Assembly (NCBI GenBank): GCA_018340805.1
Contig: JACMZG010001870.1
Coordinates: 14,863,723-14,927,722 of the forward strand
Reading direction: 5' to 3'
DNA: 64,000 bases
From: Microvelia longipes
Lineage: Eukaryota > Arthropoda > Insecta > Hemiptera > Veliidae
Shown piece by piece: positions 1 to 12,300 of the stretch (its first letter is position 1; every line of letters begins with the position of its first letter). Below the pieces are notes generated by a model. It was given only the letters and a program-made list of their open reading frames with translations. It had not been told where the DNA came from and did no database searches. The position numbers were made by a program, and so were the translations under genes.

Positions 1-4
1 TATA

Positions 5-42
<38 letters not shown>

Positions 43-52
43 TATATATAAG
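1..52. repeat. (TA)n microsatellite
   Basis: A nearly pure TA run fills the left edge of the window. Similar runs lie at 831-892 and 63320-63452. Array lengths of this type are often wrong in assemblies. Confidence 0.95.
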
Positions 53-362
53 CCAAATAAATAACATAATTTAAAATGATATAATGTAAATGTATAAAAA
101 TTAATATAAGATATAAATAATTCAAAATCAAATTATTAGAATTATAGTAATGAACTATACAAAATAAAGCGATTTCTTTTGATTTTTTGTAATATATTTG
201 GTTTGTACTTTGTTGGTTAGGCACTGATGATGGTTTGATGAAAATTAAAGCTGGCTCTGTCAATACATTATCTTTTAAATCAGTGGAGAGACTGTTTCTT
301 TCAATTCCTTTTATTGATTGACGGCTGTTTATACCAAGTCTATTAGTGCAAATGAACATTAT

Positions 363-450
363 ATTGATAAAATCCTGATGCATACATCAGGATTTTATCA
401 ATATATAATGTCAGATTATTTAATCTGATTAGTTCATAAACTAATCAGAC
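363..450. repeat. Two short palindromes downstream of GMPPA exon 6
   Basis: Around 367-403 a near-perfect inverted repeat (gataaaatcctgatg / catcaggattttatc) is followed at 420-449 by a second one (taatctgattagtt / aactaatcaga). They look like MITE remnants. They lie in the next GMPPA intron. Confidence 0.6.
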
Positions 451-494
451 CACTTTCCAAATAAAATGGAATGGTATGAAGGGATGCTAACTTA

Positions 495-831
495 CCACAG
501 CAGTGCTGTCAACAACAGCAGTAGGATGAATGTGAACATCACCAATGATTGTGGCTTTGCAATCTTCAGAAGCTATCCTAAAATTAAATAAGTACAGTAC
601 ATAATTTTAAGTCAATAAAACTCTTCCCTTATAACAGTTTTCATTTTAACTACTTCATATGAGTAATTTGAAATTAAATAAGAAGTCGGGCCAGGTAAGA
701 ACTAACTGAATAATAAAACTACACACAAACAAGCTATTAAATATGGAACCAAGCTTCCCTGAATCATTTTTAAAAAATACTAATGTCAAAATAGCAAAAG
801 AGAATTATTTAATTTGAATTTTTAAAATTTA

Positions 832-890
<59 letters not shown>

Positions 891-3800
891 TATATTTCAC
901 TAACAATGGCTCCAATATTGATTTAACTGTGGAAAGTTTTTTGGCAATCATTATTGATGGCTCAAAATTTGTCAAGCAATCAATGTTTATTCTATCATTA
1001 GACACAAGTCTAATGATAGAACATAATAAAAAATAGAGCTGTGGAGTCCAAATACAAACAACATCAGTAGAGAGACTCGTTTCTTATTTTTCCTTTTTCC
1101 TTAATTTTAGCGTAGCACATTGCTTGTTACATTCCTTGATGTCTATGGCACAATTATTGCGTGTTTATTATATTATCTACTCCTTGTATTGTAAGTTCTA
1201 TTTACAGTCTTGTTATCTCGCACTGTAAATGTACTTTTACTCCCTAGGGAGAAAAAAGTGAAAGTGTTGCCAACTTGACAGAATTTTTTTAAAATTTTTA
1301 AATTTTTTTTAGGAAATTTTTATTTCAGTGTTATGTGGTACTAGGGTAGAATATACAATATACACACACTAATATTTAAATTACAAATATAGTAATTACA
1401 CATTATTCTATTGACAGATTACAATAAAATAATGTGAAGATAGTGGCTCTATTCTCTCTTCATCAGAGTAATTGACATTGTAAGAATAAACTAAACTAAC
1501 ACAATAACAATTAAGGAGCTGAAGAATATATTAATAGTTGTTAGTATTAGTTCTCTAGTCGTAGATAAAATTTAATATGCAAACAAGGGATGAAAGTTTT
1601 CAGCTCTCGTATTATCTCCCTCGTCAAGCCTCGGGAGCCAAAATGTTAGTTAACTCCCTCGGCAAGCCTCGGGAGCTAACTATTTTATCACCCTCGGCCT
1701 ACCAGCCTCGTGAGCTAATGAAGTTTCCTCCTTCGGCGCTGCCTTAGGACGAAACTTTAACTTGAGCTGTAAAACTTACTTTCATCCCTTGTTGCATAAA
1801 TAACTATTGTGTAATCTATTTATGTTTTGCAAAACTAGGTAGTATCAAAATATATGAATTAAATAAAGCATAATAGGAGCATACCTATCAGGATGTGTTT
1901 TCCTATAAAGATGCAAGTAATGTCTATTAGTGTATATAGCAGCACCAGGACTCTTTAACTGTGACCACCAGTTGGTAGTTTGGTAAGCATATGCTTTACC
2001 TGTCCCACTGAGGGGTGTTAAAACATCTTGCTCCAATCTAATTACTTCACTTTCTCCATCTCTATTCCCAGTGTCTCCTCCACTAAAATATAATATTACA
2101 TGTTTAAATAAATAAGAACGCAAATATTTGAAAAAAAAACTAGTTCTAAAAATTAGTAAAACAAAAATGTTACCAAGCTTTCAATAAAATATATTTTTAA
2201 AGGCTTTTTATAATTAAAAAGAAACGGAATTAAAATGAATGAAAATTAAGAAAAATTCTTTGTTGTCAAATTACTATTTAACAACAAAGAGGTTGTTTAC
2301 AAAATCTGACTAAGAAGTGTTAACAACGGAACTGACTCATTTTAAATGACAAAGGATTATATGACAAATTATTTATGTTTTAAAATATAAACTGAAGAAG
2401 CTGCCAATCATGGAACAAAGCTTTCTACTTATTAGCTCATAATTATGTCAGTATATAATTTCGCTACTTAAGCTAGTGTGTCTACAAGAAAAAAATTAAT
2501 TCATTAATTTAAATATCTCAAGAACTGTGATAACCAAAAAAACTTCAACAAATTATTAGAAATACTTTTTACTTTTCCTCATTTATACAATAAGTATATA
2601 GGAAAAGTTCTGTGTTTGCAAAAAAATCCGTAACTAGGATGACACCTGAATTATCCGTTTTAGGTGTTTTTAGGTGTGAAAACCTCCTAAGTGGTTTTCA
2701 CGAAGTTGTCTGTGTGAACCATCACAAAATTGCGACAATTCCACATTATAGTCCAATCCATGAATTTAATTTGTCTGTGAGTTTCTTTTAATACTGTAAA
2801 TTGTATTTCTGGATGTACTGCGTAATTCAGTTAAAAGGTTTCGATTCATCAGAATCAAGGACATAAAATTTTATTTAATAAGTTCATTGATTATTGTCTA
2901 CAATAAATTTGACATAGTGCTCTTACCGGTTAAAGTGACTTGGCAGATTTGATAGGAAGAATCACCCCTTGGTGATAATCCTTGGCATGGTAAGGAAAGT
3001 GTTTATTATTTTATTTTTATTTTAGAATTTGGCTTGAATTTCTAAATTAAATTTTAAGATTTTTTTTTTACATTAAAATTATTATTGATTTTATTACTCC
3101 TTATATTATATAACAGGTCACCTAAAACACCTTTGTAATGAATGGAATAAATAAATGTTCAAAAGACAGTAAAAATAAATATAGGTTGACAGTGAATTTT
3201 TAGAAGACCTTTAAGTTCAGGGTTTAGAGTTTAACAAACGATTTACGCTATTAAGTGGTATCACCAGAGAGTTGTTGATGATGGCATTAAGTCAAAACTG
3301 GCACTGGGATATTCATATCCAACAGCTGCTGATTCTTTCATTATAAATTGTAGCTCTGAATCAAAAGTGACAAAAACTAACCTTTAGTAAAGGGTTTGAC
3401 AAGATAATTGTGTAAAGATGGGTTCTTTCACTCTGTTAATTACTAAAATACTAAATAAGGATGTCTATCTATCTGCTTGATTATTGCCTTTTTATAGATT
3501 AACTTAAAAAAATTAAGTACATAATCTACTTAAAATATGTACAGAAGCACAGCAATGACAGAAAAAGTATAGATCACCAAAGTATTCAAAAACTAAGTCT
3601 AATAAAGATGAAAAACTTACTTGTAATAATTTAGTTGTTTAAATTTAAAAACGTCAGCCATAGATTCAAATATCTCAGGAGAACAAAAATAAACACCACA
3701 ATTGACCAGCGTGGAGACAAATGTGGATGGCTTTTCCACATAATGTGTTATGTGGTTTGTGGTAGGGTCCATCACAACACAGCCATAATTCAATGCTTGC

Positions 3801-5889
3801 TGTCGAGTTGTTTCAGTAGTTAAAACTGTTATTAACGCTCCTGTTTTAGATTTATGGTGATTCAGTAATTCTGATAGAGGGAAGTCACCACAAACATCAC
3901 CGTTTAAAACAAAGAATCCATCAGGGTTACCAGAGCTGAAAAAAGTGTTTGTTTGATAAGAAGAGACAAATTAAAACACACAAAGCATACATGTATTATA
4001 GCCTAGAGGCTGAAATTTAAAATAATTAACCAGTAAAGACAATTGTGTATTGTAACATGTGAAAGAATCAAAATTAAGCTTTAGTTTTATGACTGTTTGA
4101 AACTTAAAAGATATAGAATTTCAAAGGTTAAATCAAGTCTTTGATTCAATCTTAATACCTCTAAATTTATAACAGAAAAATATGAATAAATAGAAGCATA
4201 CCATATTTGATCTCGAAAATGGTACATCCCACCAGCAGTTCCTAATGCAGTGAATTCTTGAAGATATCTGAAATTAAAGACACATACAGAGAGACGTTAT
4301 TCAGAGAAACATTTATTACACATAAGTTTTTTTATCCAATGATTCAAATTGACAATACTTTAACTACAAATATTGGAATTGGCTTTTAAGAAATGATGAA
4401 TTAATCCAGTGAATCAATCAATCATATTCTATTATTGTTTTTATTTTTTTAAAAAAAATGAGTTTCCAATATATACATGTAAATAGATTATAGAACTACT
4501 AAGCTACCTATTGAATGTCAAATTTAATAGTTACCTTTTTAGTTCTTTAATAACCGTGTTTCATATTTTTTTTAATAAATATGACCAAGTTACTGTAAAA
4601 TACTAGTTAAGAAAAAAAATCCAAGCTTGTAGTGAGAGCCTAACTGTATAGTTACTCCAGGAATAATCAAAATATTTATCCATGAAATATTGACAGCTTT
4701 TATTGCACTGATGGCTGTTCTATTAATTTTTAACTCTTTTATCACAAATTAACTAAAGATAAAGAAATAAAATAAGGATTTCAATATTATCCTAAGCTAC
4801 AATACAAATGTTTGATAACTCCTTCGTTTACCCGCCATTGGTATTGCCAATCTCACAACTATCTCTTTGAATAACGAATACTCGTCCTTTTCAGGATTTT
4901 CATGTTAGGTTTCAGAATCTAACATAAAGTAAACAAGTCATCCCGCAGGTCTAGAACAAGGAATAAATTGTTAACAAGGTTCAGAAATGTTTTAATTGAT
5001 AATGACCTCTACTTTACACAAATCTGTTTTTTACAAGTTGAGTAATCAAGCCAGGTTAATGGTTTAGCAATAAGAGAAAGAGAATAAAAAGACAATACCA
5101 ATCAAAAAGGAATTGATAGTCAATAGTATGATCAATCAATTCTACTGTAGTTACAAAAAATGTATTCCAGTGATACAAATTGTCAACATTGTAGTTTTCC
5201 AACAAAATAATATTTCAAAATGACAATATCACAAACCTAATATTTATAGGATATAACTGCATCATATCATTAACAAACTGAGAGAGATCTGAAGCTGGAT
5301 AATAACCCAAAATGAGAACTTCTTTTAGCCCAGGTACTTTTGAGCATGCTTCAATATGGTGTTGTATGGTAGGTACACCAGCAACAGGAAAAAGTGGTTT
5401 TGGAATGTCCAGGGATAGTGGACGGAATCTGGTGCCTGAAAAAACATAGAAGTATTACTAAGAGTATTAGCTATAGGGTAGAAGTAAGTAATATAGGAAT
5501 AATACAGGTACCAGTTCCTGTTACAAGGGTGAATTCAGAATCTCAGTACTCATTCATATGACTCTACTGAACTCTACCGACCTTTTTTAACACCAACTTG
5601 AGGTTTAATGAAAATTGGCCTCAGTCCAAAACCTCACTTGTTAAAATGTTATACATAAATCTTAGTTTTATCTTCAATTATGCATGCTGAAACAATATTG
5701 AAGCGAATTTGCTATTTTTACCTCACGTTTTAAAGAGTGGTTGGTCATCATGAAGGAACCAACTTTGCAAAACTGTGTAGACTACAGGTATGTCATGTAA
5801 ACAAAATTATGATCTGGAATTTCATCATATGTAAAACTGAAACATTTACCTTTTAAAGGACCCCCAATAAGTATCACAGCCTTCAGCAT
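495..5889 (-). CDS. GMPPA: Mannose-1-phosphate guanylyltransferase regulatory subunit alpha, 5' part (six exons)
   Basis: Exons, in transcript order: 5850-5889, 5237-5435, 4202-4267, 3621-3935, 1885-2082, 495-577. All have GT..AG borders and joining phases, giving the first 300 codons; about 120 more expected codons lie off the left edge. The start is MLKAVILIGGPLKG. Residues 9-21 form the nucleotidyltransferase signature (GGPLKGTRFRPLS), with the two-residue insertion typical of GMPPA compared with catalytic GMPPB. IPKPLFPVAG follows at 24-33, then LNGDVC and VEKP in exon 4. The last visible exon (IIGDVHIHPTAVV) begins the left-handed beta-helix. In animals GMPPA binds the catalytic GMPPB subunit and gives GDP-mannose feedback control in the cytosol, feeding protein glycosylation. 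It is head-to-head with the TRAF-like gene. Identification is firm; only the 3' end is missing. Confidence 0.95.
578..1884. repeat. GMPPA intron 5: TA run, hairpin and dispersed G+C-richer repeat
   Basis: No coding sequence seen. It holds a (TA)n run (831-892), a short hairpin at 989-1020 (TCATTAGAC... / ...GTCTAATGA), and at about 1600-1790 several imperfect units of the type 'cctcggcaagcctcgggagc'. Related degraded pieces occur at 34060-34150 and 39480-39580, so this is a dispersed family. The class is unknown. Confidence 0.6.
2083..3620. repeat. GMPPA intron 4 with partial copy of the 'ctcatttata' repeat family
   Basis: No exon seen. At about 2575-2720 there is a partial plus-strand copy of a family that also appears at 16291-16632 and 20950-21330. 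Shared landmarks are a 'cctcatttata' start, 'gatgacacctgaattatcc', and 'acctcctaagtggttttcac'. A fragment at 3305-3335 (gggatattcatatccaacag) belongs to a different family that recurs at 32015-32040. Confidence 0.55.
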
Positions 5890-6300
5890 GATTGCACTGT
5901 GTTCTTGACAAATAAATAAGTAAAATAGAAAAAACTAAAGACTACAATACTGATAATAAAGCGCTGAAATGTGAAAATATGCAAATTTGAGATAAGGCGG
6001 CGTAAGGTTATGTTTAAAAGGTTATAAAACCTCCACGTTGTTTATTTCATTGAAATTATAAGAAGTAGATGTGGCACTAAGCTTTCATATAACTTTCATT
6101 AAAGTCCTTGAACATATGAGTTAAAGAAATAAACTGATTGGTCTAAATGTTATTTTAAACCAATCAAATGGCTTGCTTTTACGGCTGTTAGAGAGCCTTC
6201 AAATAAGTCACGTGATCGACGATGAGTCATCCCTTGTTTTGACAGCTTTTCTTGGAATTTTTGTCCTGTTTGTGATGTTTTTGTTATCGAATTGAATTTG
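5890..6300. promoter_or_regulatory. Divergent promoter between GMPPA and the TRAF-like gene
   Basis: The two start codons point away from each other and are 411 bases apart, so both promoters and 5' UTRs must fit here. Visible motifs are a palindromic E-box TCACGTGA (6208-6215) and an AP-1-type TGAGTCAT (6223-6230), 7 bases apart. There is no clear TATA box at a fixed distance from either start. Whether the sites are used is inference. Confidence 0.6.
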
Positions 6301-9300
6301 ATGTGTGAAATTATTAACATATCTGAAGCACAAATGATGGAAATGGAGAGCCAGGAGAATAATAACGTAAGTAAATTAATTGGCTGATTTGTTCTAGATT
6401 CGTATACTTTTTTTCTTTTTAGTTTGAATCTAATTTCTTAGAGATTACTTGGTTCAAGGGGGGTTTCGGGCTATTCACATCGACGGTGTTTAAGCCCTGT
6501 CTTGTAATTTTGAGACCGAGTTAGAGTTAAATCACTTTTGTCTAAATACAGTTTGTTTTAATCTATTCACTATGAAGGAGGGGCTTTAAAAAGAAGGAGG
6601 GCGGAGCTTAAAAATTGGAGAGCTAAAGAATAGGCTGAATAAACTTAGGTTTAGTGCCATTTAGTATGTTAACGCGGTATTCTAAATCTGCGGAATGTAG
6701 TACATACGATATCTCAACACGGTTGCATATGCTGTAAGAACCATGCAGAGGGAATCCAGTCAGCTACGCTGGAACTAGGGGGAATTGATCCCCCAATACT
6801 AAAGTGATGTAGAAATTCATACAGTACGGGGGGGGGGGGGAGGGACACAGTGGTCCAACTCCCTGGTTTAAGGTGGTCCAAAAAAAACAAGGGCTAGTTG
6901 CATCAACTACCGCATTTAGTGCTAGTTTTCACCTTGTACAACGGTTATCAATATTGTTATCAGTTTTAAATCGAGACGACTATAAACTAGAATGTGAACA
7001 AGACAAAATTTCTGAACATTCATAGTTGTTTATAAGATTATTTGTTTAGAAAATAAGATAAATTTAGTATTTTTCCATTAAAAGAATAAATAAAAAAGCA
7101 ATTAACACGCAAATTAATTTCCCATTTTTGCACATCATGGTTATCATGATATCAGGTCAAGTTAAACACAGCGTTCATATTTTTATAACATTTTATGAAA
7201 ATTATACATTTAAAATAATTAATTAGATTTTTAACATTGTTAAAGATCCCTTTAAATAATTTAAATCCTGAAAATGAAGAACTAATTATTTTATATATGC
7301 CGTACAAGGTGAACCAACCTGCTCCTAATGGAGAAACGGTGGACTTAAAGCAGGCCCATCTAAAACAGCTTATTCCGGGGGAGTTGGACCACTGTGTACC
7401 ACGCCCCCACCCCTACTGTATGAATTTCTACATCACTTTACCCAATAGGCTGTATGTACCTTTAGAGGCGATTGTATTTAAGAGATAACCTTCTCGTCGA
7501 ACCATTATTTTAGTGTTTTTCATCAAATAACTTTTGAAATATTAATTTTTTAGTGTAACTTTATTATTATGCAAAGAAATCATAATTTAATTAAATATAT
7601 GTTTTTCTTTTAAACTTCCTTATTACCTAAGTGAACCTTCACAACAAAAGACAAGATGTTTTGGCGGGATCAGTTATGATGTCATTTGACTCAATAAATT
7701 AAACAAATAGGGTGCAAGAACTGGATTGTATTAAATGCCTGTGGAATATGAACGCCCATTAAATATGCTGTGCGTTTATAGTATCTGGCCTGAAAACAGG
7801 GTTGCCAGATGTCCCGATTTGAGCAGGGCAGTCCTGATATTGGCGTGTCTGTCCCGCTTAGATTAGAAATCCTGACGAAAATAAAATTGTCCCGATGTTC
7901 ACGTTTTTTTCACTTATTTTATATCTTTGAATCTTTACAATTTTAAGTTTATATGTTATATATATTAAACATATATTTTTATATTTTTTTTGCCCTGCAA
8001 AAAAAATCTGTATTCATACTAGAACTTTTGTAAATGTGATTGTACTTATGATCGATTTTTGAACAAAAATTTGAAAAATATTGTTTGATATCCTATAGTA
8101 AATATAGGCTATATTTTAGATTTTTTTAACAAGATTAGGGTGCAGTCACAAAGCCCAAATGCTTTAATATAAGTTCTGAGCTCTTGGATGAGAATGATCA
8201 GTATAGAAGGAGTAGCTAGGATAAAAATCCCTTACATCTATCTGAAAAGTTAAATTTCACAAATGCTGTTATTTACTAATTGGGTTATCAGTTTCATAGA
8301 TTATGTTAATATTTTGGAGTCTTCTTTTTAAACTTGTGTACAAACTAAAAAAAAAAACAAATCTATAATGCCATCAGTATAAATCTGTTAATTTATAACA
8401 AAAAAATTATAGTTGACTCATCGAATCTCTACGCATAGTTTTTATTGAAGCTATCTATTTTGACCAACTCTGATCTATGCTTACCATTTTCTTCTGGTGT
8501 TCATTTTACACTATTATCAATCTCTTCACAGCGGAGTCTACATCTATCTCCATGTTAGAGATCATGTCGAGTTGAAGTAGAAGTAACAACTGGAAGTTTA
8601 GATAGTTTTCAAAAAAGAGACCTTAGTTCAATTGGAATTCAAGATTTGAATGTCAATTTATTGTTTTATCTATGATATTTCAGTTTAGTCTTTCCACATA
8701 CATGCTCAGCATCATAGCTTGAGCAGTATTATGCGTGCAAGAAGTTTATTCTTTTCTTATTTAGACAAGATGAGTTTATCATGGTTCAGATATATGAGTA
8801 TAATTAGAACACTCTTTGGAATTCACCTGAAAAGTAAATAATTGGACTGCATCAAAGGAAGGTAAACAACTGACATCATTAATTACTTCAGAGGTCCTGC
8901 TTTCTGTTATCGCTCATTTCTCACTATTATGTAAATGCATGAAGTTATGAGAGCAGAAAGTTCTACACCAGGAGTTTCTGCTCACTGACTAATATTCAGA
9001 ATATGGAGATTAGTTATTGTGACATTTAACTTAGGAATATACAACCTCATCTACGTTTTTATGGCAACATATTACATTCAATATAAATGAACTTGATTGT
9101 TTGTCATGATATTGGACGATATAGGTGCACATGGGTGATATTTAGACGGGTATGCATTTTCTGTTCGCCGCGGATTAAATATTTATTGTCTTTCATATAA
9201 CAAGTTCATAGTAAATCAGGACGTATTATACCATCTAGCACACAGAAATTAGAGATGTTGAAAATTCTTATACTTCTTTCCTTATCTTTCACTGTACAGC

Positions 9301-12300
9301 TCATAACGATCAGTAAAACTTCAACTTTCTTAAGTAAGATTTAATCGATGATGAATGATTTGGGAATCCTATGGTTTTACCATAATCTTCCGTAAAACGG
9401 ACATATATATAGGTACCTGTATATAGAATATGAGCTCCAATTATAACATAATCACTTATTACTAATTTATATCATTAATTATAAAATTGTAATTATAATT
9501 ACTAAATATAAAATATATAATAATCATATAAATTATACATATAATTATAACTATAATATAAAATCATATAAGTATGGTACTAAAGTTATTTTTTATATAT
9601 AAATTTGAAAACCTAGGGATTAGATTAATATTATCTTGAATAAAGTCTATAATCATGTCTTTATAAATTAACATCACTCTTTACATAAGATACTCTTTTG
9701 TGCATCTCACTAGTGTGTGCACTCATGCACCGACTTATACGTGATACAACTATGTATGAAACATACATGTGGCAAAACTCTCTTCATGGTATAATTTAGA
9801 GTCAGTCGACAATCACAAATACCCATCATGAGGAACAATCAAGCGTATATTTAGACAGACCAGTTTTGCGCTCTATATATGATGGTGTCTAATGATAGGA
9901 CTGTGATGTTTTTTGATCTCCGTGTTTATCACAATGAAGAGATTTAAATAACTCTATATTTATTAATATTATGTGATTAATATACTAAGGTACAGGAAGG
10001 CAAGTTAACAATAATATTGATCCTAAATTAAGATCAGTTTAAACAGTAAATTAACTTATCAGATATGACCAATACTAAGGATTAGTAAAGTTCACCAGAT
10101 AAATTACATCCCCATACCACGAGAAATAAATCATTACAACAGATTCTATTTTACACCAGAATTTATGTTCCCCTTGTGGTCCACTGTACACTGCTGTGAG
10201 CTCATTAATCTCTTTCTAGATGTAGACTGATATAATCATATTGTATTGGATATGTTAATGTCTATCTTCCCAGTCACTCCCCAAAAAAAAAAAACAATTG
10301 GGTTAAGTTTTTTTTTGTTTTTTTTAAATCTTATAATTATGCACCCTTCCTTCCTTCCTCGTTGTTCGATTTTATTCTGTTGGATCATATCTTTAATTTG
10401 TTCCCTTTGGAACTGAAAATTCAAATCGATCTCTTACTCAGATCTATTTGTCTAAGATAAACTATTTTTTCGTAAAGTGTCCTGTAACAATCACAGTAAA
10501 TCATGCATTATTATTCTTTTTCTTATAAATTACTTAGCAGGTATTTAGTTTTTTATTATTTATAGCTACATACTATAATGAGAATTCACGGTTATAAATA
10601 ACACAACAGAAAATATGGTAGGTAAACACTCTGGTATTTAACTCAAAATCAGGTTCCATGTACCTTTGGAATTTCTTCCATATTGGATTTTTTCTACTTG
10701 CCCTACTTTGGACTTGCTTTGCTTGTCTCAGAACGCAAATGTACAATAGCACAATCTTCAACTCACCACAAAATGTACAACCAGAAACGTCTTCAAAACT
10801 CACCAAATGTACAACAGCACGTCTTTGGAACTTCACTAAATGTACACAGAATATCTCTGGACTCACCAAATGTAAACAGCACGTCTTTAGACTTCACTAA
10901 ATGTACAATAGCACGTCTTCAGACGCACCAATGGTAAAACAGCACAGTCTTTGGACTCACAAAATGTACAATGCACGTTTCAAGACCCACCAATGTAAAA
11001 CAGTCACGTCTTTTGGACTCACCAAGTGTAACAACAGCACATTTCAAACTCACCAAATTACAACCGATGTCTTCGGACCTCACCAAATGTATCAGCCTAA
11101 TAATGAGACAAAAACTGGCACATATTTGGTCTTATACTGATCGAGACATTTTTCCGTGTGTCATAATTTTTAATTTTTACCGAGTCTTTATTATGACATC
11201 ATAAAAACCAGATTTGGCACAACTAGATTAATTTTTGTCCTAGTTTTTAAGTGTATAGCATAAATACACTGGAAGGTACGATAATAACAGACATATTAGA
11301 CATAGCTTTGTGAAAATCTCTTAGGGAGGTCTTAAACACGCAAAATGGATAATTCCGTGTCAATCCGGTTTCAAGATTTTCTAGCACACAATATTCTGTA
11401 TATACACTGCTCAATAATGAGGAAAAGTAGAAAGGGTCACGGTGTGTATGGAGCTAACATAGTAGCTCCCAGTGTATTTAATGCTAGAGAGTTGGAAGTT
11501 TGTACAAACATCAGTACTATTAGGGGTAGTTGTGCTATCCGGAACATTATTTTTTATGAGACCATGATTAAATACCACTATACTTTACTACTTTCTTAAA
11601 ATTCAGATGAAGTGACAAAATTTCAAAAAAATCATGAAAATACGCGATTATACATACAACCGTGTCATTAGCATATCATGTTGCATTTAAGGTTTGATAC
11701 GAGTCATATGTTATTGTGGCTGAATCGTATATTCCTTAGTACTATTACTTTAATGGTGTGCAAATTTCATTACAACATAATAACTTCATGCACGTTCCAT
11801 TAATAAGTATTCAATTTGGTTATGCTACAAAATACTTGTCATTTATGCTTGTTAACTTTTATAATCTCGTGACCCATTGTGGAATAATTTAATTGAAGTT
11901 TGAATTGGTAAACAGCGGTAACAATTATACTGACCATATCACTTTCACAGAGTCATGCATAATAATTAAATCTATTGAATCCTACAAGAATGCCTTCTTC
12001 TGGCTTTCTCATAACTCAAAACATATCTTATATTATAGTTTTCCTTGGCCCATTGACCTCTCTTATAATCTTCATTTGTAATTTACTTTGATTTTTTGTG
12101 TTGTGTGAGAGGATAACTTTGAACATAAATTAAGTTCTAGCTCATCTGGTAACATACGGTCAGTCAGACTCGTTGTGATGAGGGTATACATGCAACCTTG
12201 AAAAATGGGGCAGTTGGTTAGTTTTTCATATAATACTAAAGAGTAAGTTGGAGGCGAAGCGAGTCAAGTGAACCGTCGTTCGCTACAGGTAAACTTTAAT

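Noticed and set aside
7237..7488. 83-codon frame as a gene
   Set aside because: It runs through the inverted arm of a dispersed repeat that also occurs at 41463-41580, and has no recognisable domain.
10236..10424. Minus-strand frame matching IKxMIQQNKIEQ of the TRAF coiled coil as a second gene
   Set aside because: It is the inverted, damaged copy of TRAF exon 3, breaks down directly after this motif, and has no usable MATH continuation.
10573..11204. Several overlapping frames on both strands
   Set aside because: They are created by the period of the 31-bp minisatellite in the noisy inverted copy.
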